Positions 1 through 8,669 are shown, counted from the first letter of the stretch. The stretch: DNA of 43,925 nt from Alphaproteobacteria bacterium (GCA_022825235.1 JAJDYI010000038.1:1-43925); one strand, 5' to 3'. The notes: generated by a model not told the origin, from the sequence alone. A program made the numbers and translations.

Positions 1-1749
1 CTCTTCCGAGTAGTGCGTGGCCGTCTGCGCAATCACGAGCTGCGCCCCGACCGGCAATTCGTAACCCTCCACTACGCAGGTATTCATCACCGTGCGCATC
101 GACATGGGCACGATCGGCGACATCCGCAGAGCCTCCATCAGCACTCGGTGGGTCACGTCGATCCGGTCCGGACTGAAGTCATCCTTGCTGGGGTCGCCCT
201 CGGCCCACAACGCATCCGCTTCAGCCGTGACTCGCTCGTACAACTCGGGATTTTGCAGCAGCCAGTAAAGGGCGAAGCCAATCTGATCGCCCATGTACAT
301 GGCGGTCATCAAGATCGCCCCAAGCGGCAGCGACAGGTCCGATTCGGGCAGGAATTGGGGATCGGACGCGTGCAGGGCCAGATACGCGTCCACCACGTCC
401 TCATGCTTCCCGACCCGCTGCGCGGCCGTATGCGTCCTTTGCATGCGGTCCACGATCCGTTGCATGGCCTTCGCCCGGCGGCGCATCGACGGGGTCTTGA
501 GCATGAATCGCGGCATCATCTTGATGATGCCTACATTGAGCACCCGTACCTTGTATTCGAGCGCTTCGACAATCTCGGCCTGGGTGTCAATGTTTGCCAG
601 GAGCGGCGATGTCTGCGCATTCACAAATGGCCGCAGCATCACCTGCACCGGCATCGTGGTGCCGACGTCCCAACTCGCCATGTGCGTGCGAGCTAAGTGA
701 TAGACCTCGTCCAGACGCTTGGTCAAAGTCTTGCGAGAGTAGGCGGTATTCAGCGACTTGCGAAAGCGAAAGTGGTCGGCACCGTCAATCGAGTGCATTG
801 AGCGCGACACGCCATACGCCTTGTCGACGCCCTCGAAGTACTCCTTCGACCGCAAGTACACCCGCCCCTTGCGATGGGCCCATTCATTCGTCTTCAACCC
901 TGCCAGGACAATCAGGTTCTGGCGGAACGGGAGCCGAAGCTCGAACACCGGACCGTACTTGTCGGCCAGATTGGCGAACCCTGCCGGCAGCCTTCCCTCT
1001 CGCAGTTCGCGATTGAACACCAGATCACGCAGGGACACGGTTGGAATCGGCTTGGTCAGCGAGGGCCGGCGAAGCGAGGGCGCGAGGATGCTCTGGCTCA
1101 CCGCTGCCGCAATCGCCTGGCCGATCAGGTCCATCTGGCTGACGAACCGAATCCGTTCTTCCGCCTCCTCGTCGATCTGATACATCAAGTGGAACACATG
1201 GCAGGCATTGACGAGGCCGGTGATGATCACGTCGCGCGGACTCGGGATCTCGTCCGTGAAGATGATCCTGGTCAGCTGGTCCTTCACGAACTCGCCCGAT
1301 AGGTGGTCTTCTCCTGACGGCGTTTCGCCCGACCGCTGGCGCCTGGCAAAGGTGTAGAAACCGCCCGGGTCGACGTTGAGAATCTGCCGCCGGACGAGCC
1401 CGTCCAGCGCTTCGGAGATCACCGACTCGGACTGTGGGGCAAGCCGCTCAATCCAGTAGCGGGCATCGTGCCGTTCCGTTTCGGTCGCGATCTCCCGCAA
1501 GATCGGGTCGAGCAGCGGCCGACCCGTGTCGGTCGCATCCAACAGGGTCAGCGACTCCAGATCGGTGTCGATGCGACCCAGCAGCGACAGTTCACCCAGC
1601 GCGGCGCCGACCATCGCGCAGTTCAGGTTCCAGCCGGGTACCTGACGAAAATAACCTCTCTCTTCGTCCAGCAGCGCCAGCAGCAGCTCTTCCGGCAGAC
1701 TCAGCGCGGACGCCCCCTGGCCCGCTCCAACCGCTGTTTCGTGAGTCAC
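1..1749 (-). CDS. GPP34 (GOLPH3-like) domain fused to cytochrome P450, C-terminus beyond window
   Basis: One open frame runs from GTG at 1749 to the left edge (583 codons, no stop). Residues about 16-220 match the GPP34/GOLPH3 family: LPEELLLALLDEERGY near residue 18, then GAALGELSLLGRIDTD, and an IPSPRDV segment at 168-174. From about residue 225 the protein is a cytochrome P450: C-helix H326-x3-R330, an I-helix with G487-D488-Q489 where A/G-x-D/E-T-T is usual, and the K-helix E539-x2-R542. The heme-cysteine loop lies off the window. P450s are heme monooxygenases; eukaryotic GPP34 proteins bind phosphoinositide at Golgi membranes, and bacterial ones are poorly understood. The fusion suggests a membrane-directed monooxygenase, which is inference. 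A Rieske oxygenase lies upstream on the same strand. The GTG start is the only good in-frame one near the domain; a purine-rich GGAAGGA lies about 14 nt upstream. Confidence 0.85.
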   Translation of the reverse strand, partial: MTHETAVGAGQGASALSLPEELLLALLDEERGYFRQVPGWNLNCAMVGAALGELSLLGRIDTDLESLTLLDATDTGRPLLDPILREIATETERHDARYWIERLAPQSESVISEALDGLVRRQILNVDPGGFYTFARRQRSGETPSGEDHLSGEFVKDQLTRIIFTDEIPSPRDVIITGLVNACHVFHLMYQIDEEAEERIRFVSQMDLIGQAIAAAVSQSILAPSLRRPSLTKPIPTVSLRDLVFNRELREGRLPAGFANLADKYGPVFELRLPFRQNLIVLAGLKTNEWAHRKGRVYLRSKEYFEGVDKAYGVSRSMHSIDGADHFRFRKSLNTAYSRKTLTKRLDEVYHLARTHMASWDVGTTMPVQVMLRPFVNAQTSPLLANIDTQAEIVEALEYKVRVLNVGIIKMMPRFMLKTPSMRRRAKAMQRIVDRMQRTHTAAQRVGKHEDVVDAYLALHASDPQFLPESDLSLPLGAILMTAMYMGDQIGFALYWLLQNPELYERVTAEADALWAEGDPSKDDFSPDRIDVTHRVLMEALRMSPIVPMSMRTVMNTCVVEGYELPVGAQLVIAQTATHYSEE

Positions 1750-1800
1750 CAATGGACCAACTGTCCTTCCCCCCGCCAGATTGCGAGGATTCTGGACACA

Positions 1801-1848
1801 ATTATAGACATAGCGATGCTATCGATTATAGACACGACGATGCTATCG
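1801..1848 (-). promoter_or_regulatory. Two tandem 24-bp repeats, each with a perfect TATAAT, upstream of the GPP34-P450 gene
   Basis: Positions 1801-1824 and 1825-1848 are direct repeats matching at 21 of 24 bases. On the minus strand each contains TATAAT (plus-strand 1801-1806 and 1825-1830) and the short palindrome CGAT-AGC-ATCG. No TTGACA-like -35 box lies 17 nt upstream of either. The unit sits 50-100 nt before the GTG at 1749, so a tandem -10/operator arrangement needing an activator is plausible. Confidence 0.5.
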
Positions 1849-2105
1849 ATGCTCTTGCAAAATTCCTTGATGATTCGGCTGGGTTGACGATGCGCCCGGA
1901 TGCCCAATCGGCGAGCGGACGGTCGCCAGACAGCCGGGTGCCGATTACCCGTTCAGCGACCCCGCCACAGGGCGGTCGTTCAACTACTACGGAAGCATCC
2001 TGGACGGATCGCGCTTCCGGCGAACGTAGCCGTTGACGGGTCCCGCCGCTCGCTGCTCCGCATGGCGGGCAACCGGCACCGGCCTCCCGGCGACCATGCG
2101 TGCCG

Positions 2106-3134
2106 CTAGCCTTTCTCGCCGACGGAGTCGTCGGGGTAAAACTGCCTGCAATAGCGTCGATATCTGCCGATGTCGCCGTCGGAACGAGACAGCCGGGGAT
2201 TCGGTCGGTGCTGCCGTCGTTGCCAGATGACGACATCCTGCTGCACATCCTGCATTTGCGCGGAAACCACCAGCCTGTTCATGACCCTGGTGCGGAACCT
2301 GGGTGGCAGGAAGCCGAGACCAACGATCAGCCGCTTGGGCCTTCGTATTTCCCGAATCTGACTGGCCAGCGACAGATCAACCAACGTGCCGTCGACGGGT
2401 GTGGCGAGGACCCACAAGCGGAGATCCATGCCAATGGAATGCTCCTGGACATCGACGAACGAGTAACCCAGCCCGTGGACGTGGGCTGCGGCCGAAATGC
2501 GATAGACGCTGTCGATGAAACCCGCGATGGGGCGGTGGCGGACGAAATCGAAACGGGCGAGAAGATAGGAACCGTCAACCGTCGTGGAACCGACAGGCTG
2601 CACGTTGTCGTAGCCGTGCACATGTCGCAGGTGGGCCAGGTCCACGGAGTTCTCCGCGATTTCCTGCACGTGGCCGGGAAACCGGACGGTCCGGATTTCC
2701 AAGTCGCACCATGCCTCTTCGACCGGCGGCGCTTCCGGCAAGTGCCATTGCGGCGGGCGGCCAGCGGCACTCCACCAGGCAAAGACGAGGCCTTGAATGA
2801 CCCGCGTATCATAGACGTTGAGCCGCACGGATCGCGGCGGCGGTGCATAGGGGGTTGCGACACAGTTGCCGGCGATATCGTACGTGAAGCCGTGAAAGGG
2901 GCAGACGAGACAGCCTTTGCGCACACGGCCGCCGACGGCCGGGCCCAGGGCGGAACCCATGTGCGGGCATACCGATTCGGCCACGCAGACGCCTCCGTCG
3001 TCGTCGCTCCACGCGACGATGTTTTGCCCAAGCCATTGCCGTTCAAGCAATTCCCCCTTGGCCAAGGCGTGCTGACTCGCTACGAAGTACCACCCCTCGG
3101 GAAATGGGAAGAGCGCAGCCGTCCCGTCACCCAC
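2106..3134 (-). CDS. Rieske [2Fe-2S] ring-hydroxylating oxygenase, KshA/Neverland-like
   Basis: A 342-residue protein. The N-terminal Rieske domain has C56-P-H58 and C78-P-F-H81-G, which hold the [2Fe-2S] cluster. The C-terminal catalytic domain has N162-x2-D165-x2-H168-x4-H173, the bridging Asp and the two His ligands of the mononuclear iron; an Asp in DVQQD near the C-terminus fits the third ligand. Length and layout match single-component Rieske oxygenases of the sterol/steroid type (KshA, DAF-36/Neverland), which take electrons from a separate reductase not seen here. The P450 fusion follows about 350 bp downstream on the same strand, so the two may act on the same hydrophobic substrate; the substrate is not determinable from sequence. 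A weak similarity to cholesterol desaturases is family-level knowledge, not proof. Confidence 0.88.
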   Translation of the reverse strand: MGDGTAALFPFPEGWYFVASQHALAKGELLERQWLGQNIVAWSDDDGGVCVAESVCPHMGSALGPAVGGRVRKGCLVCPFHGFTYDIAGNCVATPYAPPPRSVRLNVYDTRVIQGLVFAWWSAAGRPPQWHLPEAPPVEEAWCDLEIRTVRFPGHVQEIAENSVDLAHLRHVHGYDNVQPVGSTTVDGSYLLARFDFVRHRPIAGFIDSVYRISAAAHVHGLGYSFVDVQEHSIGMDLRLWVLATPVDGTLVDLSLASQIREIRRPKRLIVGLGFLPPRFRTRVMNRLVVSAQMQDVQQDVVIWQRRQHRPNPRLSRSDGDIGRYRRYCRQFYPDDSVGEKG

Positions 3135-3914
3135 GCTGTGCTCGCCGTTTCTGTCTTGACATGTTCCTGGCTAGGTTGACGCCATGATCGCCCACGACCG
3201 GTCAGAGCGAAGCAGGCGATCGCTCCCGTCCCTGACGCGCTGGCATTCTATCACCGCCGTGTCAATCCAAGTTGAGGGCGTGCTCCCCCGCCGGTGAACC
3301 CGACTTCCGGTCATCGGGTTGGCCCGTTGCTGTTCACACGACTCCAAATAGCACCGACACGGCATGACAACAACCAAACAATGACCAGAGAGGGGCAACT
3401 TCCAAGCGGCGGTCGGAGCCGGGTACGGGCCGCCAGTTCAGCAGCACATGATCCATCGGGGAACCCGCCGACGTCCAGTTCGTTGACAGTGCCAACGGTT
3501 GTGGCGGCACCCCGGGGAATCCTCTTTATATGTTCATCTCCGGAACGGAAACCCGCTGACATCCCGCTGCGTCTGGCGGAGGCACGGAACCCCGGCTCGC
3601 TTGCGAACAGACGGCCGCCGCACCGACAACCGGTCCCGGAACGCCCGGCATGCACCTGGGCCGCCACCCGACAGCCCCTCTCGACCGCACTGGAGCGCAC
3701 ACCCGCCGCTCGCGTCCCTCGCGCGCAGTCCAAGCCGATTCGAACCCCAAGTACGCGCCGTTCACGACACATGGTCGCCCTCAGCGTCTGAGCTACGCCC
3801 CTTGCGAACGTTTCTTGGCGATATGCTTTCTGTAAAGGCTGCACGCGGTCGTTCGTGGCAGGGCTGTGGGCAAGATGCTATACCTGAAACTCGCTCCCGG
3901 GCCAGCATCCGGTC
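3135..3914. other. Gene-poor divergent intergenic region
   Basis: About 780 bp between the minus-strand Rieske gene and the plus-strand transporter. Several open frames exist on both strands, but none has recognisable domains or a convincing ribosome site. It should hold the divergent promoters of the two neighbouring genes; no clear -35/-10 pair stood out. Confidence 0.5.
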
Positions 3915-6242
3915 ATGACACTAGATTCCTGCATTGCGCTCGTCGTCGGTCGCCGGTGGCTGACCATCGTGCTCTCCTTAGTTGCAATGCTGGCCCTTGC
4001 CGCGGGCGCCCAATACATCACGGTCGTTGACGTCGACGTTCGGAATCACTTCAGCAAAGACGATCCGCACATCGTCGCGCTCGACCAGTTGGAAGCCACC
4101 TACTCGCTCTCCGACGCCGCGTTGATCGTCGTGGCGCCGCAAAGCGGTACCGCCTTCACGCCGGAAGCACTCGTCGCCATCGAAGAGCTCACCGACCGGT
4201 TATGGCGGACGCCCTACGTCACGCGCGTTGACTCGATCACCAACTATTCGCACAGCGAAGGTCTCGAGGACGAGCTGATCGTCGCACCCCTGATCGACGA
4301 CGCCAATTCCCTCAGCGACAGCGATATCGAACGAATCCGGGAAATTGCACTCGGTACCGAAGAAGTCGCAGGGCGCTTCGTCTCCCGGGACGGTCGCGTC
4401 GCCGGGTTGGTCGTCAGCGTGGCGCTTCCCGAGGACCGACAGCTGGGAAGATTCGAGGTCACCGACTTCCTCCACGGCACCGCCGCCGAGGCGAGAGAGC
4501 AGTATCCGACCATCGACTACCACCTGACCGGCGAACTCATCCTCAACCGCGCCATGAAACAGGCGATCGACGATGACATGGGTGTCCTCGCGCCCATCAC
4601 GCTCGGCACCATGCTGCTCGTCGCCATCGTCCTGCTGCGCTCGCTGTGGGGAATGGTGGCGATTCTCGTGATGCTGATCGCGGTCATGCTGTCCGCGCTG
4701 GGCTTCACCGGCTGGGTCGGCCTGAAGCTGTACGGCGAGAGCGGCGCGGCGCTGTTCGTGTTGATGGCGGTCACCGTCGCGCATTCGGTGCACATCATCG
4801 AGGGGATGCGGGCGGGGCTGCGCCAGAGCATGGACCGTCCGCAGGCGGCGGTTCATTCCCTGCAGGCCAATGTGTGGCCAGTTCTCCTGACGTCGGTGAC
4901 GACCGCAATCGGCTTCCTCAGCCTCAATTTCGCGGAGATGCCGCCTTTCCGGGTGATGGGCAACATGGTGGCGTTCGGCGCGATGGCCGCCTTCGTCTTT
5001 TCGGTCACGCTTCTGCCCGCGTTTCTGACCGTCGTGCCAATGCGTGGCGGGTCCGCACCTCCGGGAAAGGCAGACCTCTTCGATCGCCTGGCGCGGTTCG
5101 TGATTTCCTACCGCACGATCCTGCTTTGGTCCGTCGCCGCCGTGATGGTCGTGCTCATCGCCGGAATCTCGCGGATTGAGCTGCAGGAGAACTGGCTGGA
5201 GCTGCTCGACGAGAGCTACGAGTTCCGGCGCTCCACGGATTTCGTGAGCGAGAATTTTACGGGCGTGGAAACGTATGAGTACTCGCTCAACTCCGGGCGG
5301 GAGGGCGGCATCACGGATGTTGAATACCTCCGGCAGGTGGATGCTTTTGCGGAGTGGAGTCGGTCACAGCCGGAGGTTGCCCACGTCTTCGCCATCTCCG
5401 ACATCATGAAGCGCCTGAACAAGAATCTGCATGGTGACGATCCCGACTTCTACGTGCTCCCGGACGACTCCGACCTCGCTGCGCAGTACCTGCTGCTCTA
5501 CGAGTTCTCCCTGCCGGTCGGTCGCGACCTGAACAACCTCATCGATGTGGAACGGTCGTCGACGCGCGTGTCGGTCGTGCTCAAGAGCCTCACCACCCGA
5601 GAAAAGGTCGACCTTGACAATCGCACGCAAGCCTGGTTCCGGCAGAACGCGCCTGATCTGGAAACCCAGGCTACCGGCGTTTCCGTGGTCGGGGCCCATT
5701 CAATCCAACGGAACATCGAGGGCATGCTGCGGGGCACGATCGCGGCAATGGCCATCGTGTCCCTGCTCCTGCTCTTTGTCTTCCGAAGCATACGTCTCGG
5801 CCTGATCAGCCTGGTCCCAAATTTCGCGCCAGCTGCCATGGCGATGGGCCTTTGGGGATATCTGGTGGGAGAAGTCGGCGTTGCAGCGTCAGTCGTCACC
5901 GCAATCGCGTTCGGCATCATCGTGGACGACACGATCCACTTCATGACCAAGTATGTCGGCGCCAGGAAACGCGGGCTGTTGCCCTCCGAGTCCGTCCAGT
6001 CCGCCTTTGGCGCGGTCGGCAAGGCACTGACGGCGACGACGGTCGTGTTCGCACTGGGATTCATGGTGTTCGCAGCGTCGGGACTGGTGACCAACCAAGC
6101 GCTCGGCCTGCTCGTGGGGATCACCGTCATCATTGCGCTGCTGGCGGACTTCCTGTTCCTCCCGCCGCTACTGATGGCGCTCGATGCGACGAAGGAAACG
6201 ACTGCACAGATCAGGGAACGCCTGAGCCGATCGACCGGATAG
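3915..6242 (+). CDS. MMPL/RND-family (HpnN/Patched-like) transporter
   Basis: A 775-residue inner-membrane protein of the RND superfamily, MMPL branch. A first membrane helix lies at residues about 14-34, followed by a periplasmic loop of roughly 200 residues. A block of closely spaced helices spans about 220-380 (sterol-sensing-domain-like, with a GAALFVLMAVTVAHSVH segment). A second periplasmic loop follows, then a second helix block at about 610-760 with GIIVDDTIHFMTKY, the acidic proton-relay-type segment of TM4/TM10 in this superfamily. Such proteins move hydrophobic molecules (hopanoids, lipids, sterols) out of the inner membrane by proton motive force. The next gene encodes a LolA-like periplasmic protein, a frequent partner of this subfamily. 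The cargo is not shown by the sequence. Confidence 0.88.
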   Translation: MTLDSCIALVVGRRWLTIVLSLVAMLALAAGAQYITVVDVDVRNHFSKDDPHIVALDQLEATYSLSDAALIVVAPQSGTAFTPEALVAIEELTDRLWRTPYVTRVDSITNYSHSEGLEDELIVAPLIDDANSLSDSDIERIREIALGTEEVAGRFVSRDGRVAGLVVSVALPEDRQLGRFEVTDFLHGTAAEAREQYPTIDYHLTGELILNRAMKQAIDDDMGVLAPITLGTMLLVAIVLLRSLWGMVAILVMLIAVMLSALGFTGWVGLKLYGESGAALFVLMAVTVAHSVHIIEGMRAGLRQSMDRPQAAVHSLQANVWPVLLTSVTTAIGFLSLNFAEMPPFRVMGNMVAFGAMAAFVFSVTLLPAFLTVVPMRGGSAPPGKADLFDRLARFVISYRTILLWSVAAVMVVLIAGISRIELQENWLELLDESYEFRRSTDFVSENFTGVETYEYSLNSGREGGITDVEYLRQVDAFAEWSRSQPEVAHVFAISDIMKRLNKNLHGDDPDFYVLPDDSDLAAQYLLLYEFSLPVGRDLNNLIDVERSSTRVSVVLKSLTTREKVDLDNRTQAWFRQNAPDLETQATGVSVVGAHSIQRNIEGMLRGTIAAMAIVSLLLLFVFRSIRLGLISLVPNFAPAAMAMGLWGYLVGEVGVAASVVTAIAFGIIVDDTIHFMTKYVGARKRGLLPSESVQSAFGAVGKALTATTVVFALGFMVFAASGLVTNQALGLLVGITVIIALLADFLFLPPLLMALDATKETTAQIRERLSRSTG

Positions 6243-6440
6243 GATCGGAACGCTGTCGCGCCAGTCGCAATCCGCCTGCAGATGCCGTGCCCGCAGGCGG
6301 GATCAGGCGCCTGCGGCAGCGGCCGGCTGGTGTTCCGGGCTACCGCCCCGCCAGCCCACCTCGGTATCCGAGCAGACCCACTTCCTGCTTGACACGTTCG
6401 GCTGTCCCGGGGCGGGCAGCCGGGCACATGGCAGAAATCG

Positions 6441-6449
6441 TGCTACCAT
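6441..6449 (+). promoter_or_regulatory. Possible extended -10 element upstream of the LolA-like gene
   Basis: TGCTACCAT fits an extended -10 (TGn plus a TATAAT-like hexamer) about 110 nt before the proposed start at 6557. There is no properly spaced -35, so this is weak. The gene may instead be transcribed from the transporter promoter. Confidence 0.2.
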
Positions 6450-6556
6450 GCTCATACAGGCGCAGGAGTCGATGTGATCCGCTCGCTGCTCGGGCTGTTC
6501 CGTCGAGTTCCTACGTTCCGTGGTGTGGCCACGGCGGTCGACAGGAGGCAACGGTC

Positions 6557-7372
6557 ATTCGCGCTTCTCTTCCCCACTCGGTCCTGGCGTCTGCTGGGAT
6601 CCTGGTTGCCATCTTCGCCTGGACGGTCGGGCCTCCGGTCGGGCAGGCGGAAACTGCCGAAGAAGCCGGTCTCCGGATCGCAACCGAAGCCCGTGACCGG
6701 CAAAAGGGTTTCGGCAACTTCACTTCCAACATGACCATGACCCTGCGCACAAAGCGGGGACAGGAAAGCAATCGCGAAATGCGCCTCAAGGTCATGGAGG
6801 TCGAAGACGACGGGGATCGCAGCGTGTTCGTGTTCGACCGCCCGCGCGACGTCAAGGGTACGGCATTTCTCGTGCACGCCCACAAGGACGGGCCGGACGA
6901 TCAGTGGCTCTATCTTCCCGCCCTGAAACGGGTCAAGCGCATCAGCTCCGCCAATCAATCCGGCTCATTCATGGGGAGCGAGTTCTCGTACGAGGATCTC
7001 GGTGCCGCGGAAGTCGAGAAATACACGCATCGCTACCTGCAGGACGAGCCTTGCGGCGAACTCCAGTGCTTTGTTCTCGAGCGAATCCCGGTGAGCGAGG
7101 ATTCAGGGTACTCCCGTCAGCTGGTTTGGCTTGACAAGGACGAGCTGCGCTCCATGCAGGTCCAGTACTTCGACCGCAGGAACGAGCATTTCAAGACGAT
7201 GGCCATCGAAGACTACGCGCAATACCTGGATCGTTTCTGGCGGAGCAGCAGGATCACGATGACCAACCATCTCACGGGCAAGAGCACCGTGCTGGTCTGG
7301 TCGGACTACGAGTTCGGGACTGACCTTGATGCTCGCGATTTCACCCGGACGGCGCTCCAGCGCGTGCGATAG
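6557..7372 (+). CDS. Outer-membrane lipoprotein-sorting (LolA-like) protein, probable ATT start
   Basis: A protein of about 271 residues with a signal peptide (hydrophobic stretch VLASAGILVAIFAWTVG, cleavage near VGQA-ETAEE) and a LolA-like fold seen in many MMPL-linked proteins. The pattern DQWLYLPALKRVKRIS followed by SGSFMGSEFSYEDL is characteristic of the LolA_like family (PF17131). It is expected to carry lipid or lipoprotein across the periplasm for the upstream MMPL pump. The start is unusual: no ATG, GTG or TTG lies in frame between the upstream region and the signal peptide. However, AGGAGG at 6543-6548 sits exactly 8 nt before ATT at 6557, which gives an ideal signal peptide beginning M-R-A-S. 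ATT starts are rare but known (infC). Longer in-frame readings reach into non-coding sequence. Confidence 0.8.
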   Translation: MRASLPHSVLASAGILVAIFAWTVGPPVGQAETAEEAGLRIATEARDRQKGFGNFTSNMTMTLRTKRGQESNREMRLKVMEVEDDGDRSVFVFDRPRDVKGTAFLVHAHKDGPDDQWLYLPALKRVKRISSANQSGSFMGSEFSYEDLGAAEVEKYTHRYLQDEPCGELQCFVLERIPVSEDSGYSRQLVWLDKDELRSMQVQYFDRRNEHFKTMAIEDYAQYLDRFWRSSRITMTNHLTGKSTVLVWSDYEFGTDLDARDFTRTALQRVR

Positions 7373-7757
7373 CGCCTGAGCGACGAACGGCATCGTCGCC
7401 GGCCCGCTTCGTCGAGTGGCTATGGGCCCGGGCGGACGTCGCGGTACTCGCTTCCGGGCGGCAAGACCCCAATAGACCTCAGCGGAGAAACCTCCACCCG
7501 TTCGCCGTTGGGGTTGAGTGCGAGCCCTGTACGGTGCTCGGCGGCGGCGTTGGTTGGCTTTGTCTCGCGCCGCGTCAGGCGGCGCGGACGACCTCAGCCC
7601 GTCTTCGTCCGTGTGCGCCTGCCGGGGCTCGTGGATGGGAGAGTTCGAGCACGCCGTCTTCGATCGGCGTACGTTTCACGATCTTCCTGTCTGCCAGGTA
7701 GTCCTGCGTGTTGCGCCAGGGAATCCGATCTCCCTGTTTCGGAAACAGGAGACGGCG
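7373..7757. other. Gap without a recognisable gene
   Basis: About 385 bp downstream of the LolA-like gene. Short frames on both strands have no recognisable motif. The last bases may be the eroded 5' part of the PIN pseudogene that follows. Confidence 0.4.
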
Positions 7758-7907
7758 ATGTCTCTGGCGGATAGCTACGGATAGGGTTTCCACAATTCGC
7801 TGATCATTGCCGTGGCTCTGGAAGCTGGTGGTGGCACGCTGCTCACCGAGGATCTCCGGACAGGACCCCGGATCGGACGGCTGTTCGTCGCGAACGCGTT
7901 GATCTAA
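7758..7907 (+). pseudogene. C-terminal remnant of a VapC-type PIN toxin with an in-frame TAG
   Basis: The plus frame reads ATG-S-L-A-D-S-Y-G, then TAG at 7782-7784, then GFHNSLIIAVALEAGGGTLL followed by TEDLRTG and ends at TAA 7905-7907. This matches the C-terminal third of VapC PIN proteins (LA-x-YG-x2-x2-D-x-LIIAAALEAG, then a SED/TED segment). The stop falls where a Tyr codon is usual, and the Asp before LI is changed to Asn. The N-terminal half with the first catalytic Asp cannot be found, so this is a dead fragment. No antitoxin gene is adjacent. Confidence 0.65.
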
Positions 7908-7978
7908 GGAAGCAGAGGACGGAAACGGCCGACGGGATTCCGGTCAACCTGGGCACATCAGTCGGAGCCGGTAGCGAC

Positions 7979-8392
7979 TCAGCATTGCCTGCCAATCACG
8001 GGAACTCCGACGGCCCCTGCCGCCCCTGAGAGCCGCTGGTCGAGCGTGGCCAACGGCAGTCCGCGTCGGCTCGCAACTTCCAGGTAGGCGGCGTCGTAGA
8101 CGCTCAGAGCATGTTCACGCGCAAGCCCCAGAACCAGAGCCTCATCGTGGCCATGGTCAGTCGCGATGCCAAGGGCCGCGCAGTCTGCAAGCGTCTCCGC
8201 AACCTGCTGTGCGGTGATCCGTCCGCGACGTTCGTTCGTCAGCAACGCATTGCGCAGTTCATACCACCAAATCACGGGCGCCACGCCACCGTCGCTGACG
8301 ACACGGCGCATGGCCTCAGTTGCGACCGGCTCATCCTCATCGGCCAGAGACCAAGCCAGGAACACCGAGCAGTCCACCACGACGGACATCAA
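7979..8392 (-). CDS. VapC-family PIN-domain toxin
   Basis: A 137-residue PIN-domain protein with the acidic active-site set D7, E45, D100 and D118, as in VapC endoribonucleases, which cleave tRNA or rRNA when freed from their antitoxin. Its ATG overlaps the stop of the upstream Phd-type antitoxin by 4 bp (ATGA), the normal translational coupling of such pairs. The frame is complete and undamaged. Expression is probably controlled from the palindromic operator at 8651-8669. Confidence 0.85.
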   Translation of the reverse strand: MMSVVVDCSVFLAWSLADEDEPVATEAMRRVVSDGGVAPVIWWYELRNALLTNERRGRITAQQVAETLADCAALGIATDHGHDEALVLGLAREHALSVYDAAYLEVASRRGLPLATLDQRLSGAAGAVGVPVIGRQC

Positions 8393-8631
8393 TAGCGGTG
8401 TCCCTCATGGACCGATGTGACGAGATCGGCCAGTGGTACACCCCGCAGGTGTCGACGGCGTTCCTCGATCCGTGCTGCCGCCTGTTGCGCCAATGCCCGG
8501 CTTCCGGCCACCGGGACAAGGCGGGCGACCGGCTTGCCATGACGCGTGATGGTCAGGCTCTCACCGCGTGCCACCCGATCAAGCAAGCTCGGAAGGTGGG
8601 TCTTGGCCTCGTATGCGCCGATCTTCTCCAT
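8389..8631 (-). CDS. Phd/YefM-family antitoxin
   Basis: About 80 residues. The N-terminal part (MEKIGAYEAKTHLPSLLDRV) is the DNA-binding Phd/YefM fold, with the family hallmark ITRHGKPVARLVPV. The C-terminal tail should wrap the VapC partner. ATG at 8631 is preferred: AGGG lies 8 nt upstream, whereas the longer frame from GTG 8652 starts inside the operator. The gene is coupled to the downstream VapC by a 4-bp overlap. The pair is expected to autoregulate. Confidence 0.82.
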   Translation of the reverse strand: MEKIGAYEAKTHLPSLLDRVARGESLTITRHGKPVARLVPVAGSRALAQQAAARIEERRRHLRGVPLADLVTSVHEGHRY

Positions 8632-8650
8632 GCGTTTCGCCCTGTTTCCC

Positions 8651-8669
8651 ACTAGTCTGATCGACTAGT
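8651..8669. promoter_or_regulatory. Palindromic operator of the Phd-VapC pair
   Basis: A perfect inverted repeat ACTAGTC-tgatc-GACTAGT lies about 20 nt upstream of the antitoxin ATG. Just upstream on the minus strand is TATATT (plus-strand 8672-8677), a fair -10 box. Phd antitoxins bind such palindromes to repress their own operon. Confidence 0.65.

Noticed and set aside
13-1302. Several overlapping plus-strand frames of 135-227 residues
   Set aside because: They are antisense to the GPP34-P450 gene, whose minus-strand translation shows clear domain motifs.
3311-3844. Minus-strand 177-residue frame in the intergenic region
   Set aside because: Cys/Arg/Gly-rich composition in GC-rich DNA, no family motif, no ribosome site; overlapping frames are equally long.
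6389-6425. TTGACA followed by a GC-rich hairpin, considered as promoter or terminator for the MMPL gene
   Set aside because: There is no -10 at the right distance and no T-run after the hairpin.
7575-7793. Minus-strand 72-residue frame
   Set aside because: It is antisense to the PIN remnant and has no recognisable motif.
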